A stretch of 64,000 bases of DNA from Macroventuria anomochaeta (lineage: Eukaryota > Ascomycota > Dothideomycetes > Pleosporales > Didymellaceae): assembly GCF_010093625.1 (NCBI RefSeq), contig NW_022985411.1, forward strand, positions 179,352 through 243,351, read 5' to 3'. Shown here piece by piece: positions 45,222 to 56,148 of the stretch. Position numbers and translations under genes: made by a program. The number at the start of each line of letters is the position of its first letter. The first letter of the stretch is position 1. The notes below the pieces were generated by a model, which saw only the letters and a program-made list of their open reading frames with translations, ran no database searches and was not told the DNA's origin.

Positions 45222-45401
45222 ACCGGTGTTCGTTTCTGGAAGCCCTCTGCTGCTCTTGTCATGCCCTACGAGGATGACTAGATAGAAAAGCAAGGACTTC
45301 TGGATTCGTTCTGAGATTATACGGTTTCAACTTGATCTGGATAATACCAGCGAAAGGACTCATGCTTGCCCCCTGTGGAGAATAGACCTAACCTGTGGCA
45401 G
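45105..45401 (+). promoter_or_regulatory. predicted thi4 5' UTR intron carrying the riboswitch
   Basis: Candidate donors are CAG|GTACTC at 45105 and AAG|GTACTT at 45178. The single good acceptor is GGCAG ending at 45401, 8 nt after a perfect CTAAC branch point (45388-45392). The thi4 ATG follows 31 bp later. The TPP aptamer lies wholly inside this intron, as in the known fungal thiamine genes. Confidence 0.6.
45216..45365 (+). promoter_or_regulatory. TPP (thiamine pyrophosphate) riboswitch
   Basis: Conserved aptamer core: CTGAGA at 45311-45316 (pyrimidine-sensing helix) and CTTGATCTGGATAATACCAG from 45331, followed by CGAAAGGA (pyrophosphate-sensing helix). The P1 stem is formed by GCATGA (45216-45221) and TCATGC (45360-45365), with a long P3 arm of about 75 nt between, as is usual in fungi. 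It binds TPP and controls splicing of the leader intron upstream of thi4. The bases ATCAAG next to the second candidate donor (45172-45177) are complementary to CTTGAT in the aptamer (45331-45336), the arrangement known for Neurospora thiamine genes. Confidence 0.93.
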
Positions 45402-45431
45402 ATTTTGATCCGTGAATAAACCATCGACAAC

Positions 45432-46539
45432 ATGTCTCCCCCCGCTGCCGTCTTTGAGTCTCCTGCCCCTGCCGTCCTTGGCAATGGTGTAGACCTCAAA
45501 AAGAGCCTCGCCGTTAAGGCTGCCTCTGTCAGTCAGGATGGTCAGGCAAAGACTCTGGCTGAGTTCGAGAGCAACTGGGACAACTTCACGTTCGCTCCCA
45601 TCCGTGAGAGCCAGGTCTCCAGGGCCATGAGTACGTCTTCCTCCAGATCTAAGGTTTGTTTTGCAAACAGGACTGACAGTATCTAGCCCGCCGTTACTTC
45701 CAGGACCTCGACACCTACGCCGAGTCTGACATCGTCATCGTCGGTGCCGGATCTTGCGGTCTTTCCACTGCTTTCATGCTCGCATCCAAGCGCCCTGACC
45801 TCAAGATCGCCATCGTCGAAGCCGGTGTTGCTCCTGGTGGAGGTGCGTGGCTCGGTGGTCAGCTTTTCAGCGCCATGATCATGCGCAAGCCCGCTCAGCT
45901 GTTTCTCAATGAGCTCGGTGTCCCGTATGAGGACGACGGCGACTGGGTCACCGTCAAGCACGCGGCGCTATTTACATCGACTCTTCTGAGCAAGGTGCTC
46001 CAGTTCCCTAACGTCAAGCTCTTCAACGCCACCACAGTCGAGGACTTGATCACCCGCCCGGCTCCCACTAGGAAGGACCCCAATGCTGTCCGCATTGCCG
46101 GTGTCGTCACCAACTGGACCCTGGTCTCCATGCACCACGACGGTATGTTCACACGAACCAGATGTACACACACCTCATTAATGTCCGCGCAGACCAGTCC
46201 TGCATGGACCCCAACACCATCAACGCACCCCTCGTCATCTCGACCACCGGCCACGACGGCCCATTTGGCGCCTTCAGCGTCAAGCGCCTCGTCAGCATGC
46301 TGCAGATCGAGAAGCTCGGCGGCATGCGCGGTCTCGACATGCGCACTGCTGAGGATGCCATCGTCAAGCGCACCCGCGAGGTTGTGCCTGGTCTGATTGT
46401 CGGTGGAATGGAGCTCAGCGAGGTTGATGGAGCGAATCGTATGGGTCCCACCTTTGGCGCTATGGCACTCAGTGGTGTCAAGGCTGCTGAGGAGGCTCTC
46501 AATGTCTGGGACGAGAGGAACGCTCAGAACGCGGAGTAG
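45432..46539 (+). CDS. thi4: thiamine thiazole synthase Thi4
   Basis: Exons are 45432-45630, 45687-46142 and 46193-46539; introns are 56 and 50 bp (GTACGT and GTATGT donors); 333 residues, the normal family length. Thi4 makes the thiazole half of thiamine from NAD, glycine and its own cysteine sulfur. A dinucleotide-binding motif VGAGSCGLS lies at residues ~85-93. The glycine-rich APGGGAWLGGQLFSAMI block follows. The sulfur-donating cysteine is C222 in QSCMDPNTI, so this is the single-turnover suicide form. The ISTTGHDGPFGAFSVKR and GGMELSEVDGANRMGPTFGA blocks are also intact. A TPP riboswitch sits in the leader, so expression should fall when thiamine is plentiful. Codon use is strongly biased towards C-ending codons, consistent with high expression. 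Confidence 0.97.
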
Positions 46540-46983
46540 GCTATGAAGCGGTGGCCGACACGTAGTTATTCGCAACAAACACCGTCACTCGTTCAATCAA
46601 CCTCTTAAGTACTTGTGTGATGCCACTGAAGGAGTGCTGCAGCCTTGCGCTTTGTGACCGACACCTCGGCCTGCACCCCCTTGTAGTTGTTCTTTGTTGA
46701 GCTTACACTCGTGGCGGGGTTGCACAAGGCGCGCCTTAGGCTCTTGTGGTTCGAAGTCGACAGCAGGGGGATGCATGTTGCTTGTGACGTGTTTCAGACA
46801 CGTACAAGACTGTTGCCGTGTTGCGCAGATGTTGTTGTTGTTATTGTTGTTGTTGTTGTCTGTTATTATCTATGGCCGCCAAATCGTCTATAGAGCAAGT
46901 CCCATAGCATTTGATAGCGAACGAAGAATACACGGACGTGCCTCTGGACGTGACCAGATGACGAGCATACGAGACGCATGAGG
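46540..46983. other. thi4 downstream region
   Basis: Holds the thi4 3' UTR, a (GTT)n microsatellite at 46831-46859, and the first copy of the LINE target-site duplication (46970-46983). Confidence 0.55.
46831..46859. repeat. (GTT)n trinucleotide microsatellite
   Basis: About nine GTT units with one ATT interruption in non-coding DNA downstream of thi4. Confidence 0.9.
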
Positions 46984-47136
46984 ATCTGGGCCTGAGCCCT
47001 CACCATCCCTTGTACCTCCATTGACCTCACTCTCATGTAACCAAATCTTTGCATTACCAGAGGAGCTACTGCTCCTCTCGTCTTCCATAGTCTTAGACTC
47101 AGATAGGACGTTAAACCAATCAATCAATCAATCAAT
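46984..47136 (+). mobile_element. 5'-truncated LINE copy with 14-bp target-site duplication
   Basis: A 153-bp element ends in GGACGTTAAACCAATCAATC plus further AATC units. It is bounded by perfect 14-bp direct repeats, CGAGACGCATGAGG, at 46970-46983 and 47137-47150. Its body (CATCCCTTGTACCTCC, CCAGAGGAGCTACTGCTCC, CTTCCATAGTCTTAGACTC) matches the repeats at 63497-63722 in reverse complement. It is non-coding, being only the 3' UTR of the parent element. The duplication shows target-primed insertion; identical flanks suggest it is fairly recent. Confidence 0.85.
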
Positions 47137-47379
47137 CGAGACGCATGAGGCTTTGACCACTTCCATGTGAAACATGAGGGGTATCTTTGAGTGGTGCACG
47201 GTTGCGTAGGTGATAGGCGCTAGCGGCAGGTGGAAACGCGCAGGGGTGCATTCGCTGACAAGCACCGGTGTTGTTGTTGACTGACGAGCGGTAGACTACC
47301 CGCAAAAACATAATACCTCAGATATGCCCCACTGAGCCAGACTGCTACCACAACAATCGCTTCTCAGGCCCTGCTCACC

Positions 47380-50300
47380 ATGGAGGAGCAAACGGCCGCC
47401 CTTCTCGCGGCGCTGAAGAAGCAAGCGTCGACTAACGTCGACAAGCGGCTGGACCTCTTTAGCAGCCTGAAGTCCAGTATCAAACACCAGCGCGTGCCCG
47501 AGAGCTGCCAGGCCTCGATTCTTGAATGCATCCGAATTGCCATCAGCGCCCAGACATCTGCACAGCTCGTCACCACCGGCTTCTCCACCCTCAGTCATTT
47601 GATTAAGCGGCTGGTGCTGCAGAAGGAGACTCACGTCATCACCACCCACGCCTTGCAACTATGCCCCATACTGCTGGACTACCTGGGCAATGCGCGCGAA
47701 GGCCACCGCAGCGCTGCCTCGGTGCTGCTCGTCGAGCTCTACAACTGGTGCCACACGGAGATCGATGCCGGCATTCACAGCGCGATAGGCGGCAGCAACC
47801 CCCGCGCAAAAGAGACAGCTATGACGTGGGTTGTCAAGATGAACAAGAACCACAGCCTGCCGTTCAAGAGCTACGTCAACCAGCTGGTCGCGAACTGCGA
47901 AGATGCCGACCCTGAGGTGCGCAATGTAGCCAAGAATGCAATTGTGTCGCTGTTCCAGTACGTAGACCACCCATAGGAAGGGGCCACGAAGTCTGGGTCT
48001 GGGAGCCCAGTGCTGACAGTGGAACAGGACCGCCCCAACGAGCGCGAGAGTGAATCTTAAGAAGCAGCTCGCTGCTCATAACGTGCGAAAAGCGACCCAA
48101 ACCTTCATCACTGCACAACTAGACGACGTCGCCATGGACGAAGAACACAACGAACCAGCGCCCGCACCCGTGCGCGAGCGCGCCCTTCCCACCTCGAGAG
48201 CGAAAACGCTGCAGCCGGACACTGGCTTCGCAGACAGCTTGGCCGCGGAGCAACCCCCACCCGCCGAGGCCGTCTCTATGGACCCAATACACGTCTACAC
48301 GCAGCGCGAGCTGGAAGACATTTTCCGCGACATGGCACCACCATTTGAAGGCAGGGAAAACGAGCAGAACTGGATCGGACGTGATAAGAACACAACGAAG
48401 CTGAGGCGCATATTGAAGGGCAACGCACCGACCGAGTTCCACGCCGCTTTCATGACAGGCATCAAGTCGCTGCTGGACGGCATTCTGAAGGTCGCCAACA
48501 CGCTGCGAACAACCATGTCAACCAACGGGTGTCATCTGGTGCAGGAGCTCGCAAAGACGGTTGGACCAGCCATCGACCCCTGGGTGGAGATCTTGCTTCA
48601 GAGCTTCATCAAAATGTGCGCCGCTACCAAGAACATCGCGGCACAGAACGGAAATGTCACAGTGGATGCGCTTCTTTCGCACGTTTCATACAACAACCGC
48701 ATCCTGCAGCACGTGCAATTCGCCTCGCAAGACAAGAACGTCCAGCCTCGTATCTTCTCGGCCAGCTGGGTAAAGACACTTATTCGCAAGCACAAGTCGC
48801 ATATCGAACACTCGGGAGGACTGGACAGCTTCGATAAGATCCTGAAGAAGGGACTGACAGACGCCAACCCCAAAGTGCGTGAGGCCTACCGGAGCACCTA
48901 CTGGACGTTCGCACTGGTGTGGCCCCAGAAAGCTGAAGCGTGAGTTTGCGTCTGTAACGAAGCAATGACTTTTACTGACGTTTACAATAGCATGTACGAA
49001 ACCCTCGAGAAGCGCGAAAAGACCGGTCTCGACAAGGACCCGAACAACCCCAACGCATCGCTCGCATCATCGCAACCCAGCACGGCATCATCATTCTCGA
49101 AATCCGTTGGACCGGGTGCTGCAAGGACAAGTCTGAAGGAGAAGATCGCAGAGCAAAGACGGGCGAAACTGGCGGCTTCTAAGGGTGTTGCCGATCGACC
49201 CAGCTCTGCTGCAGCAAGCTACGAGACCCCGAGATCGCTGTCGACCAAGTCGCTGGGCGCAGGTGCGAGGACTATGTCCAATGCTTCGACAGCATCCAAC
49301 GGACCGGCTCGGCCACCGTCCGCCATGTCTGGCGAGTCTACAAAATCAGCTCTGAAGAGTTCGACCGGAACTGGTTCGTTGATGGGCGGCATGGTACGGC
49401 GGCCGATCCGTCGACCTGAGCTGAACAGGCCGAAGACAGCAGATCCATACTCAGTGCGACAGAGCAAGATCACTCCGTCAACCACAACAACGCCAGAGAA
49501 GACACCGGCTCTCAAGTCGCTGAAGAAGTCTGTCGGGCCTACAACCTCAAGTGCAGCTAGGCCGCGATCACAAACTCAAAACAGCCCTGCCGTCAGTCCT
49601 GTGCGTGGCAAGTCCAGGCCGGATCAGGCTCGGACAACAACACACAGGAAGAACCCGAGCATAGGGTCACAACGAGGGAGTCCGGCAGTCAGTCCTCACA
49701 AGGACGAGGACCTGACAATGGTACGGCCATTCATCCGATCGCAGAGCCACCACGATGGCACGATGCCCTTCCGCCAGAGGAACGGGATGGACAAGCGTGC
49801 CTCTGTTGACAGCAACGCACTCGACATGGACGAGGATAACTTCACGATGATCAATGTCCCAAGCCTTGCGCGCCCGATATCACAAAGGGTACAGAGCACA
49901 CCGCCCAAGCCCAACCCATCTGGAGGACGACTGCCGGTACCTAGCCCACGAGCTGCTTCGATGCTGAGCCCGAGTCTTCTACCAGCACAAAGTCCACGGC
50001 AGAGGTCCCCGGATCGGGCTGCGCAAGAGGAGGTTGAAGTGTACGAAGACCCCTTCGTGGGTGATGAACCATCGCCTGCAGGCCAAGAGGTCGACACGCC
50101 CGTTCTAGGAGAACTTCCGATTAACGAGAGGAGCAACGAGCGACAACCAGGCATAGACAGCAACGGCGACGCCATGATGGGCGAAGGGACCGAAGAGCGC
50201 ATCCGAGGCCATCACAAGACCACCAGCACCGGAAGTGTCATGCACACCGAGAACAACGACGCCAACAGCCCCGAGACTCTCAAGAATAGACAATTGCTTG

Positions 50301-51085
50301 CCAGCGCTATCAAGAAAATCGAAGGACGTACAGTCGATGCTGGCATGTTCCGCAAGATCCAGGACGCGATCAAGTCAAACCAGGAGATTTGGGGCCCGAA
50401 CGATGAGGTCTTCGGCAGGCTACTCCTCGCCTGTCTCGACTACTTCCAGACACCTTCTGCAGAGCTCAAGCTCCCTGCGACGAAGGCTGGCTCCTGCAAG
50501 GGCCAGGCTCTCGCAACCATACGCGCGATGCTGTCACTATACCGCAAGGAGACAGCAAAGTACTTCTCCCGTGTCCTCTGCACCATCTTGCAAGCCAAAT
50601 CGCAGCACGAGAACACATCACACATTGCAGGCGACATGGAAGCCACAGCCAACGAGATCGTCCGCTACGGTCAAGTCTCAGACTGCTTGAACGCAGTCCT
50701 CGCCCTCATCGAAGACATGCCAGCCTCAACACCCACATCCTCCCCTAACTCGAAGTCCTCATCTCCATCATCCCCCGCCACCAACAGCACGCGCACCATG
50801 ACCATGTCGCTGCGCACCCTAGCGAGCCTCGTCGAGATCACAAGCAGCAAGAACGTCGTACTCTTCCAGGAGCAGACGCACCGCCTGGGCAAGCTCGCGG
50901 TCAGGTGCATGGAAGACCAGGATGCCGATATCAGGAAGGCGAACATCGACTTCTGCATTGCGCTGCACGAACGTATCGTTGGTCCCGGCGGTGAGCCAAA
51001 AGCGTTCTGGGAGGCAGTCGCTGGCGCGAGGGAACAGCAGCTTAATCTGCTGACGTACTATCTTGCGAAGAAGGAGAAGGCTTAG
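47380..51085 (+). CDS. stu1: CLASP-family microtubule-binding protein Stu1
   Basis: Exons are 47380-47957, 48028-48939 and 48991-51085; introns are 70 and 51 bp (GTACGT and GTGAGT donors, CTGAC branches); 1,194 residues. The N-terminal ~500 residues are helical HEAT/TOG-like repeats (KSSIKHQRVPESCQASILEC, then RSAASVLLVELYNW, then VNQLVANCEDADPEVRNVAK). The CLASP_N-type block contains WVKTLIRKHKSHIEHSGG and DANPKVREAYRSTYWTF. The middle is a long basic Ser/Pro-rich region with KSP/RSP sites that bind microtubules. The C-terminal ~300 residues are helical again (IKKIEGRTVDAGMFRKIQDA). Stu1 stabilises spindle microtubules and kinetochore attachment. It is an essential gene in yeast. The start has a CACCATGG context. 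Confidence 0.93.
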
Positions 51086-53109
51086 AGAGCCAATTCCGCG
51101 AAATTTGAGGGCGAGCTTACACCGATTGAGGAGCGCACGTGGGAGGAAGAGATGTTTTGATCTTTGCGGCTGGGTTGGGTTGGTGCACATAGGGTGGGAC
51201 CATTGCAACACAGGGGCGTTACGAGAAAAGCAAAGGATCATCGATAGTCACTTCCTTATCTCCTTCTTTGTCTTGGTGGGAGTTTGGGCCTCTATTGTAT
51301 CAACACTTCGTTCTTCGTTTAGGATCTACGCGTAGTCTTTTAATGCTGATAACTTGCCAACATTCAGATAAGACCTGGAATACCTCCAGGCCCCCTCAAC
51401 TCATGCCTCCCTCACCACGGTGCCTTCAACCCATCACAAGCAATCCCAAACTCCCTCTTGACCCCCTCCGCACGCCTTGGTCCAAAGCCTATACTCTCAT
51501 ACACACTATCCAAACAACTATGGGTTCTAGCGGTTGCTGTAGATAAGGGTTGGTTAGAGTGTTGTAGGGAAGGTGAGGAAGCTAGAAACAGTGAGGGGTG
51601 GGACAAGAGACGTACAGTGTCTATGAGGAGACGGCGTTGAGGTAAGCTAGGGTGAGGAAAGTTGATAGCTGCATGTTGCGGTTTTTGCACATGTCGCAAC
51701 TCGTGAAGAATTCTCTTGTGGTTCAATCGTCCTAGATACAATAGGTCTTGAGAATCATTACCTCCAGTTAAGTACTTCTACTGCTGCTATACCACATCCG
51801 ATCCTAGATGTTAGCATGTGCCAGTCTCTCTGGAACGCATCATGAAGAAGGGCCGACTGTACTCTGAACGTGATACCAGAGAAGTTTGGACTACTGCACA
51901 AACCCCTCATACTGTTGAAGTTCGACCGCTCAACCTGGAGCCTAACGTTGTACATTTCTTTACTCTTTGATTGCATGGAGTCAATATCCGCAGAGGAAGT
52001 CGTGAGAGCTGCAAAGTCGCCGTTGTGATGAGCAGCCGGATCTCAACTAACATGACGCGACATTCCACTGCTACCGATATTGTAGCTGATGTCGCACGCC
52101 CTTGCTGTCATCATCCCTTGTTCGTGCATCTCATATGAGTACTGGATAGTTCTTGGGACCACTCACGATGTCGCTGCTGGACTCGAATCTGTAACATCAT
52201 AAGTTCAAGAGGCAAGCGGCAAATGTCGAGTGACGAGCAATACTGAGGAGGCTGGCGTGAGCTGACATCAGAGAGGAGATGAGATGCAGTTGAGTCTGGA
52301 CCGAAGGACTTGTTTGCGGGCCCAGTGGGGTCCCTTGTGAACATGGATCGACAACTGTAGGGTCGTGCTATCCCTGTTGTCGGGTACCTCGTCCTTTGAA
52401 AGCTTTGTGCCTGCTGGAACCACATACGTCAGACGCTCGAGAGATACGAGTTGTACGCGAGCTTGTCGACCTCATTCAAGCTGTATGCTATTTGAAACAT
52501 ATTGCATCTCACTCAGACAGTACACCTACAATAGGATCTATTCGCAAAGTGTCAATGCTCGCTTACTGACTCGAGGCACGAGACGTTCCACCTGGTTCAT
52601 CAACCCTCACCATTCCCAGCAACGCCTGAGCGCCTCGTCAACACAATACGTATCATCATACATGGGATCGATGCGAGTAAGCCGTTGCGGTCGCACGAAT
52701 CGGTTTGAATCGCCGATAGAGCGCCGAAAAACTTTCCACATTTAGATTAGATCTCCGCATCTGGACCCTTGAATCGACGTCAGTCGCCAAGCCATGCTGT
52801 CATACGGTGAATGCGTTGTATCAATAAAGGTGTTCGGAGCACGATGTGAAACATCCCCAGAACGAGGCTGATAATCGGCTTCTTGATTACTCACTGTAAG
52901 TCTATCATCTTATTTGCTTTGGAGTGGAGAGTGCATTTGCCACAATAATTATAGCCATTGTTTGCGTCATCCCAGAGATAGGAAGCTACAATCCGAGTTG
53001 CCAATACTGTTTATGGTACCAGCTTCTTTGTTATCCTATGTATATACACAATCGACCGATTCACACTTGCTGACAACCTCCAGAGCCCAGCACAAAGTCC
53101 ACCGCAAGC
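51086..53109. other. intergenic, nothing recognised
   Basis: About 2 kb between two plus-strand genes. Frames of 60-126 codons on both strands have no domains or splice-supported structure. The last few hundred bases should be the promoter of the 53110 gene. Confidence 0.5.
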
Positions 53110-53670
53110 ATGAGCTCGTCACTCGGCCTTCCCCCTTCTGATACTGGATTTGGCGACCCAACGCCATCTGGCCTCACACCTAGCACGCGCTCCGAAGCCG
53201 AAGCAATATTTTTCCAGAATGCCACCAAGCAGACTGAATCTGCGGCACCAGAGCCCTCCCTCGCTGCCGACGAAGCACGCGCAGCATACCAACGGCCTGG
53301 TGTTGTTCGTGCCAGCTCAGCCAACTACGAAAGGGCATTGAAAATGGCCCACGCGCAGAGCTCTGTCTCTTCAGACCTATCGACACACACCGAGTCCCCC
53401 GACAATGTTACCAGTGGAGTGACAGTTGCCTCGCCATCGCAGTCATCGCCGTTCCCACCACCAGGCCAAGGCGTTGTCCCCGACTACAGCGCGGTTGGTC
53501 TTGCCCCGACCGATTCTCTGAAGAAGTCTCGATCGAGGGGTCTGAGCCTCGGCGCACTTGCCCAACAGCAGAGCTGGAATGAGCAGGACTACAAGAGGCT
53601 ATACAACGCCAATCTCATGAGTGAGGTCGAGGATGCGGGGTATGCTTCGGGTCACCAGAACAAGTCTTGA
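53110..53670 (+). CDS. small hypothetical protein, Ser/Ala-rich
   Basis: A single exon of 186 residues starting MSSSLGLPPSDTGFGDP. The start ATG follows CCGCAAGC. It has no signal peptide or membrane segment. Two parts look ordered: a helical piece around residues 25-80 (STRSEAEAIFFQNATKQ, then ADEARAAYQRPGVV, then ANYERALKMAHAQ) and a C-terminal one (WNEQDYKRLYNANLMSEVED). The middle is Ser/Thr/Pro-rich. The conserved-looking ends and sensible composition support a real gene. I do not recognise the family. Its position beside stu1 and a damaged secreted-protein gene gives no functional hint. Confidence 0.6.
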   Translation: MSSSLGLPPSDTGFGDPTPSGLTPSTRSEAEAIFFQNATKQTESAAPEPSLAADEARAAYQRPGVVRASSANYERALKMAHAQSSVSSDLSTHTESPDNVTSGVTVASPSQSSPFPPPGQGVVPDYSAVGLAPTDSLKKSRSRGLSLGALAQQQSWNEQDYKRLYNANLMSEVEDAGYASGHQNKS

Positions 53671-54321
53671 GTCCGGAGGCAGGCCATTCCAAGCTCGAAT
53701 ACTCATCAAATGTTTCCTGTCGTATCACATATTTGGCGGCAAACCACCGTCGCTTTCGGTCATCTTCCTGCTGGTTATCATATCCTGCGGATCTTCACAT
53801 GTATGGCGTCAGGGCGCTTTTGGGATGGGGACCAAAAGCTGCGGGTCAGCATAGTATGTGCAACAACGTTCGTTCTGTTTCATGAATAATAAGCATGTTC
53901 TGATCTCAATCTTCATCCCATTTGTCACAATCAACTATATATGCTACTCTCCGGCTCCGCGGTCTCAAAGCTTTGGTTCATAGTAATACTGATCACTTAA
54001 CCCTTCCACTTTGGTCTGTATCTTCTTGGTATGCATAACGAAGGACCGACGCATACACATGGCTCCTGTCAACAACATAGCATACGCAAAGCGCATAAAA
54101 TCCTATGCCGCAAACTCGCCACCTTTCGCTCTTGCACCCCTTCCATCCCTGGGTCTCTACGTAATAACAACAAACGCTGTTGCAAGGTACCTTCCTTCAC
54201 CTCGACATTGACACGTACTCAATAGCGCTATTTTGCTCTCACACTCTACTCGCCCGCTCTCCTTCTTCCAAGCTCAAAGCTCGCCAATACGGTACCCCAA
54301 GAACAACCCCTACTTTCAACA
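53671..54321. other. intergenic, nothing recognised
   Basis: 3' region of the small gene and promoter of the cysteine-rich gene. The frame open from 54180 runs into the cysteine-rich gene but its upstream part has no protein character. Confidence 0.5.
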
Positions 54322-55110
54322 TGCAGCTCTCCAAGGTTGCACTTCTTCTTGCAGCCCTGCCGACAGCTTTCACTGCTGCGGTAGTGCTCTGTCCACTTGG
54401 CTGCCACAGATGCGACGGCTCCCAGACCATTATCTGGGAGTGCGTTGATCGAGGAAACGGTATTCGAGCGATGAGAGGCGTCCAGGTCTGCCTCGAGGAG
54501 GGTGTTTGTCACATCGGACATGGCTGCTCTGCCTGGTTTGCTACAGCATCAAGATACGCCAGCTCTGGTCCCAACGGAGGCGGACTGCCAGCTCGGTGCC
54601 AACAAGTGCGACGATACAAACTCTTCAGTCATGATCTGCGGGGCTCAAGGCTGGAAGGCCACTGAGAGTTGCTCCAAGGTCGGTGCCTGTCATGTCGGAC
54701 CTGCTGGCAATGCCTACTGCAACAAGGAGGTCGAGTGCAACCCAGGAGAATCTCAGTGTGTCGCCACCAACTACGTCTCCAAGATCTGCAACGACAAGGG
54801 CTTCTGGGAGACCAACCGCAAGTGCTCCAAGCCCGGCTGCTGCAAGGTGCAAGATGGCAAGGCAGTCTGCAAGGCCGAGTGCAGTCCTGGTCAACAGCCG
54901 CCTGCCGAGCGCTCTACTCTCAAGGCCATACGCGATGTTCCCATGCTTGGAGGTTACTGCACGTCCGTCGGCGAACGCTACTGTGATGAGCCTGCCCATG
55001 ACTACATCCTCAAGTGCGGTAGTGACAAGATCTTCCACCAATAGAAGCGCTGCCCGAGCAAAGGCGGTTGCATCTACGACAACGCCTCAGTGGAGCCATA
55101 CTGCCGATGA
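54322..55110 (+). pseudogene. secreted cysteine-rich repeat protein, apparently broken by a frame change and a nonsense codon
   Basis: ATG 54322 starts a clear signal peptide (MQLSKVALLLAALPTAFTAA). About four repeats of ~46 residues follow, each with a C-x6/7-C start (CPLGCHRC, CQLGANKC, CNPGESQC, CTSVGERYC) and further cysteines near CHIG/CHVG/CCKV. Repeat 1 is in one frame, which stops at 54665. Repeats 2-4 are in the next frame, open to a TAG at 55042-55044, with cysteine-bearing sequence (KRCPSKGGCIYD) continuing to a TGA at 55110. A 43-bp intron (donor GTTTGT in GAGGGT|GTTTGT, acceptor CTACAG) could join the frames but would delete cysteines, so a frameshift is also possible. The profile is that of an apoplastic effector or cell-wall protein, and the family is not recognised. 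Confidence 0.6.
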
Positions 55111-56148
55111 GCAGATGATCCTTGGACACAAAGTGAGTAAGCTGGCCCTTGTCAAGTCTTTCGATGTCCACATCTGATACGATAGTAGAGCTCAGAATGC
55201 TGGAAAGGGTGGCGTCGGCGCTTGTCTGGCTGAGGACATGATTGATGGCACGATGTCTCTGAAGTACTCCAGAAGGAAAGGACTTCAACACACGATGACG
55301 ATCACAGCAGGTCTACTTGGCATATATATGCTAGACTAACAGATCAATACGATATATGCGGCTCACGCTCCACCGACTAGATCACGTTCGAGCCCGTGAA
55401 GCGCGCCTGCTTCCCATGCGCCTCTCTTGCTTTCACTCATCGTGGCACGCACGATAACATACCTTCACTGCGCTCAGCAAGCATATCATCCCAAAAGATT
55501 TGTAGCACATCGTCATCACAGTTCGAGTAACTCTATTTACCATATCAACTTTACCGCCAGATATGCTTTTCCTTGCCTTCCTTCTTGCTTTCTTACTGCC
55601 TTTCAGTGGTTTACTCGTCACCCACCGCCGCACCTTCAACCAAGTCGTCTGGATTCCACCTGCACTCGCGTCAGCATCAAAGTTCGTATGCTACAGACGC
55701 TGCGAGTGGTGTACACCAGCTGCCTCCAGGCTAGTACGCGTATCAAATCTCGTCTCTAACATCGACTAACCGCCGCAGCACAATGTAAAACAATTTTCAA
55801 GAAAAGATTTAGATCGTTAGTGCAAGACTAGGGCCTGCCTTATAGGCGACAGCGTAAGTCCGATGTTTGTAGAGGAAAGATAAGGAGCTAACGAAAGTGT
55901 AGTGTCCGGGTTGTGGGTATTTGTGGTGTTGAGCACCATGGCTTAGCAGTGGTTCGACGTGAGGGGACAAACATTCGTGTGAGTAGTGAAGATAAAAGCT
56001 GAGCAGAGTGTACACTTACGACTCTATTTCGTGCCGGCCTTTCTCAAGCAGGCACTTGAGTTGCAATCTATCTCGTGTCCCATAAACTCAACAAGGCATG
56101 TGCTTTTGATCCAACCCCACAACGCCGTACATGGCATGATCGTAACCT
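55111..56148. other. region between converging genes, nothing recognised
   Basis: Holds the 3' ends of the cysteine-rich locus (plus) and the TBC gene (minus). Only short frames without domains. Confidence 0.5.

Noticed and set aside
54180..54321. In-frame N-terminal extension of the cysteine-rich protein
   Set aside because: It would bury the signal peptide that begins cleanly at ATG 54322.
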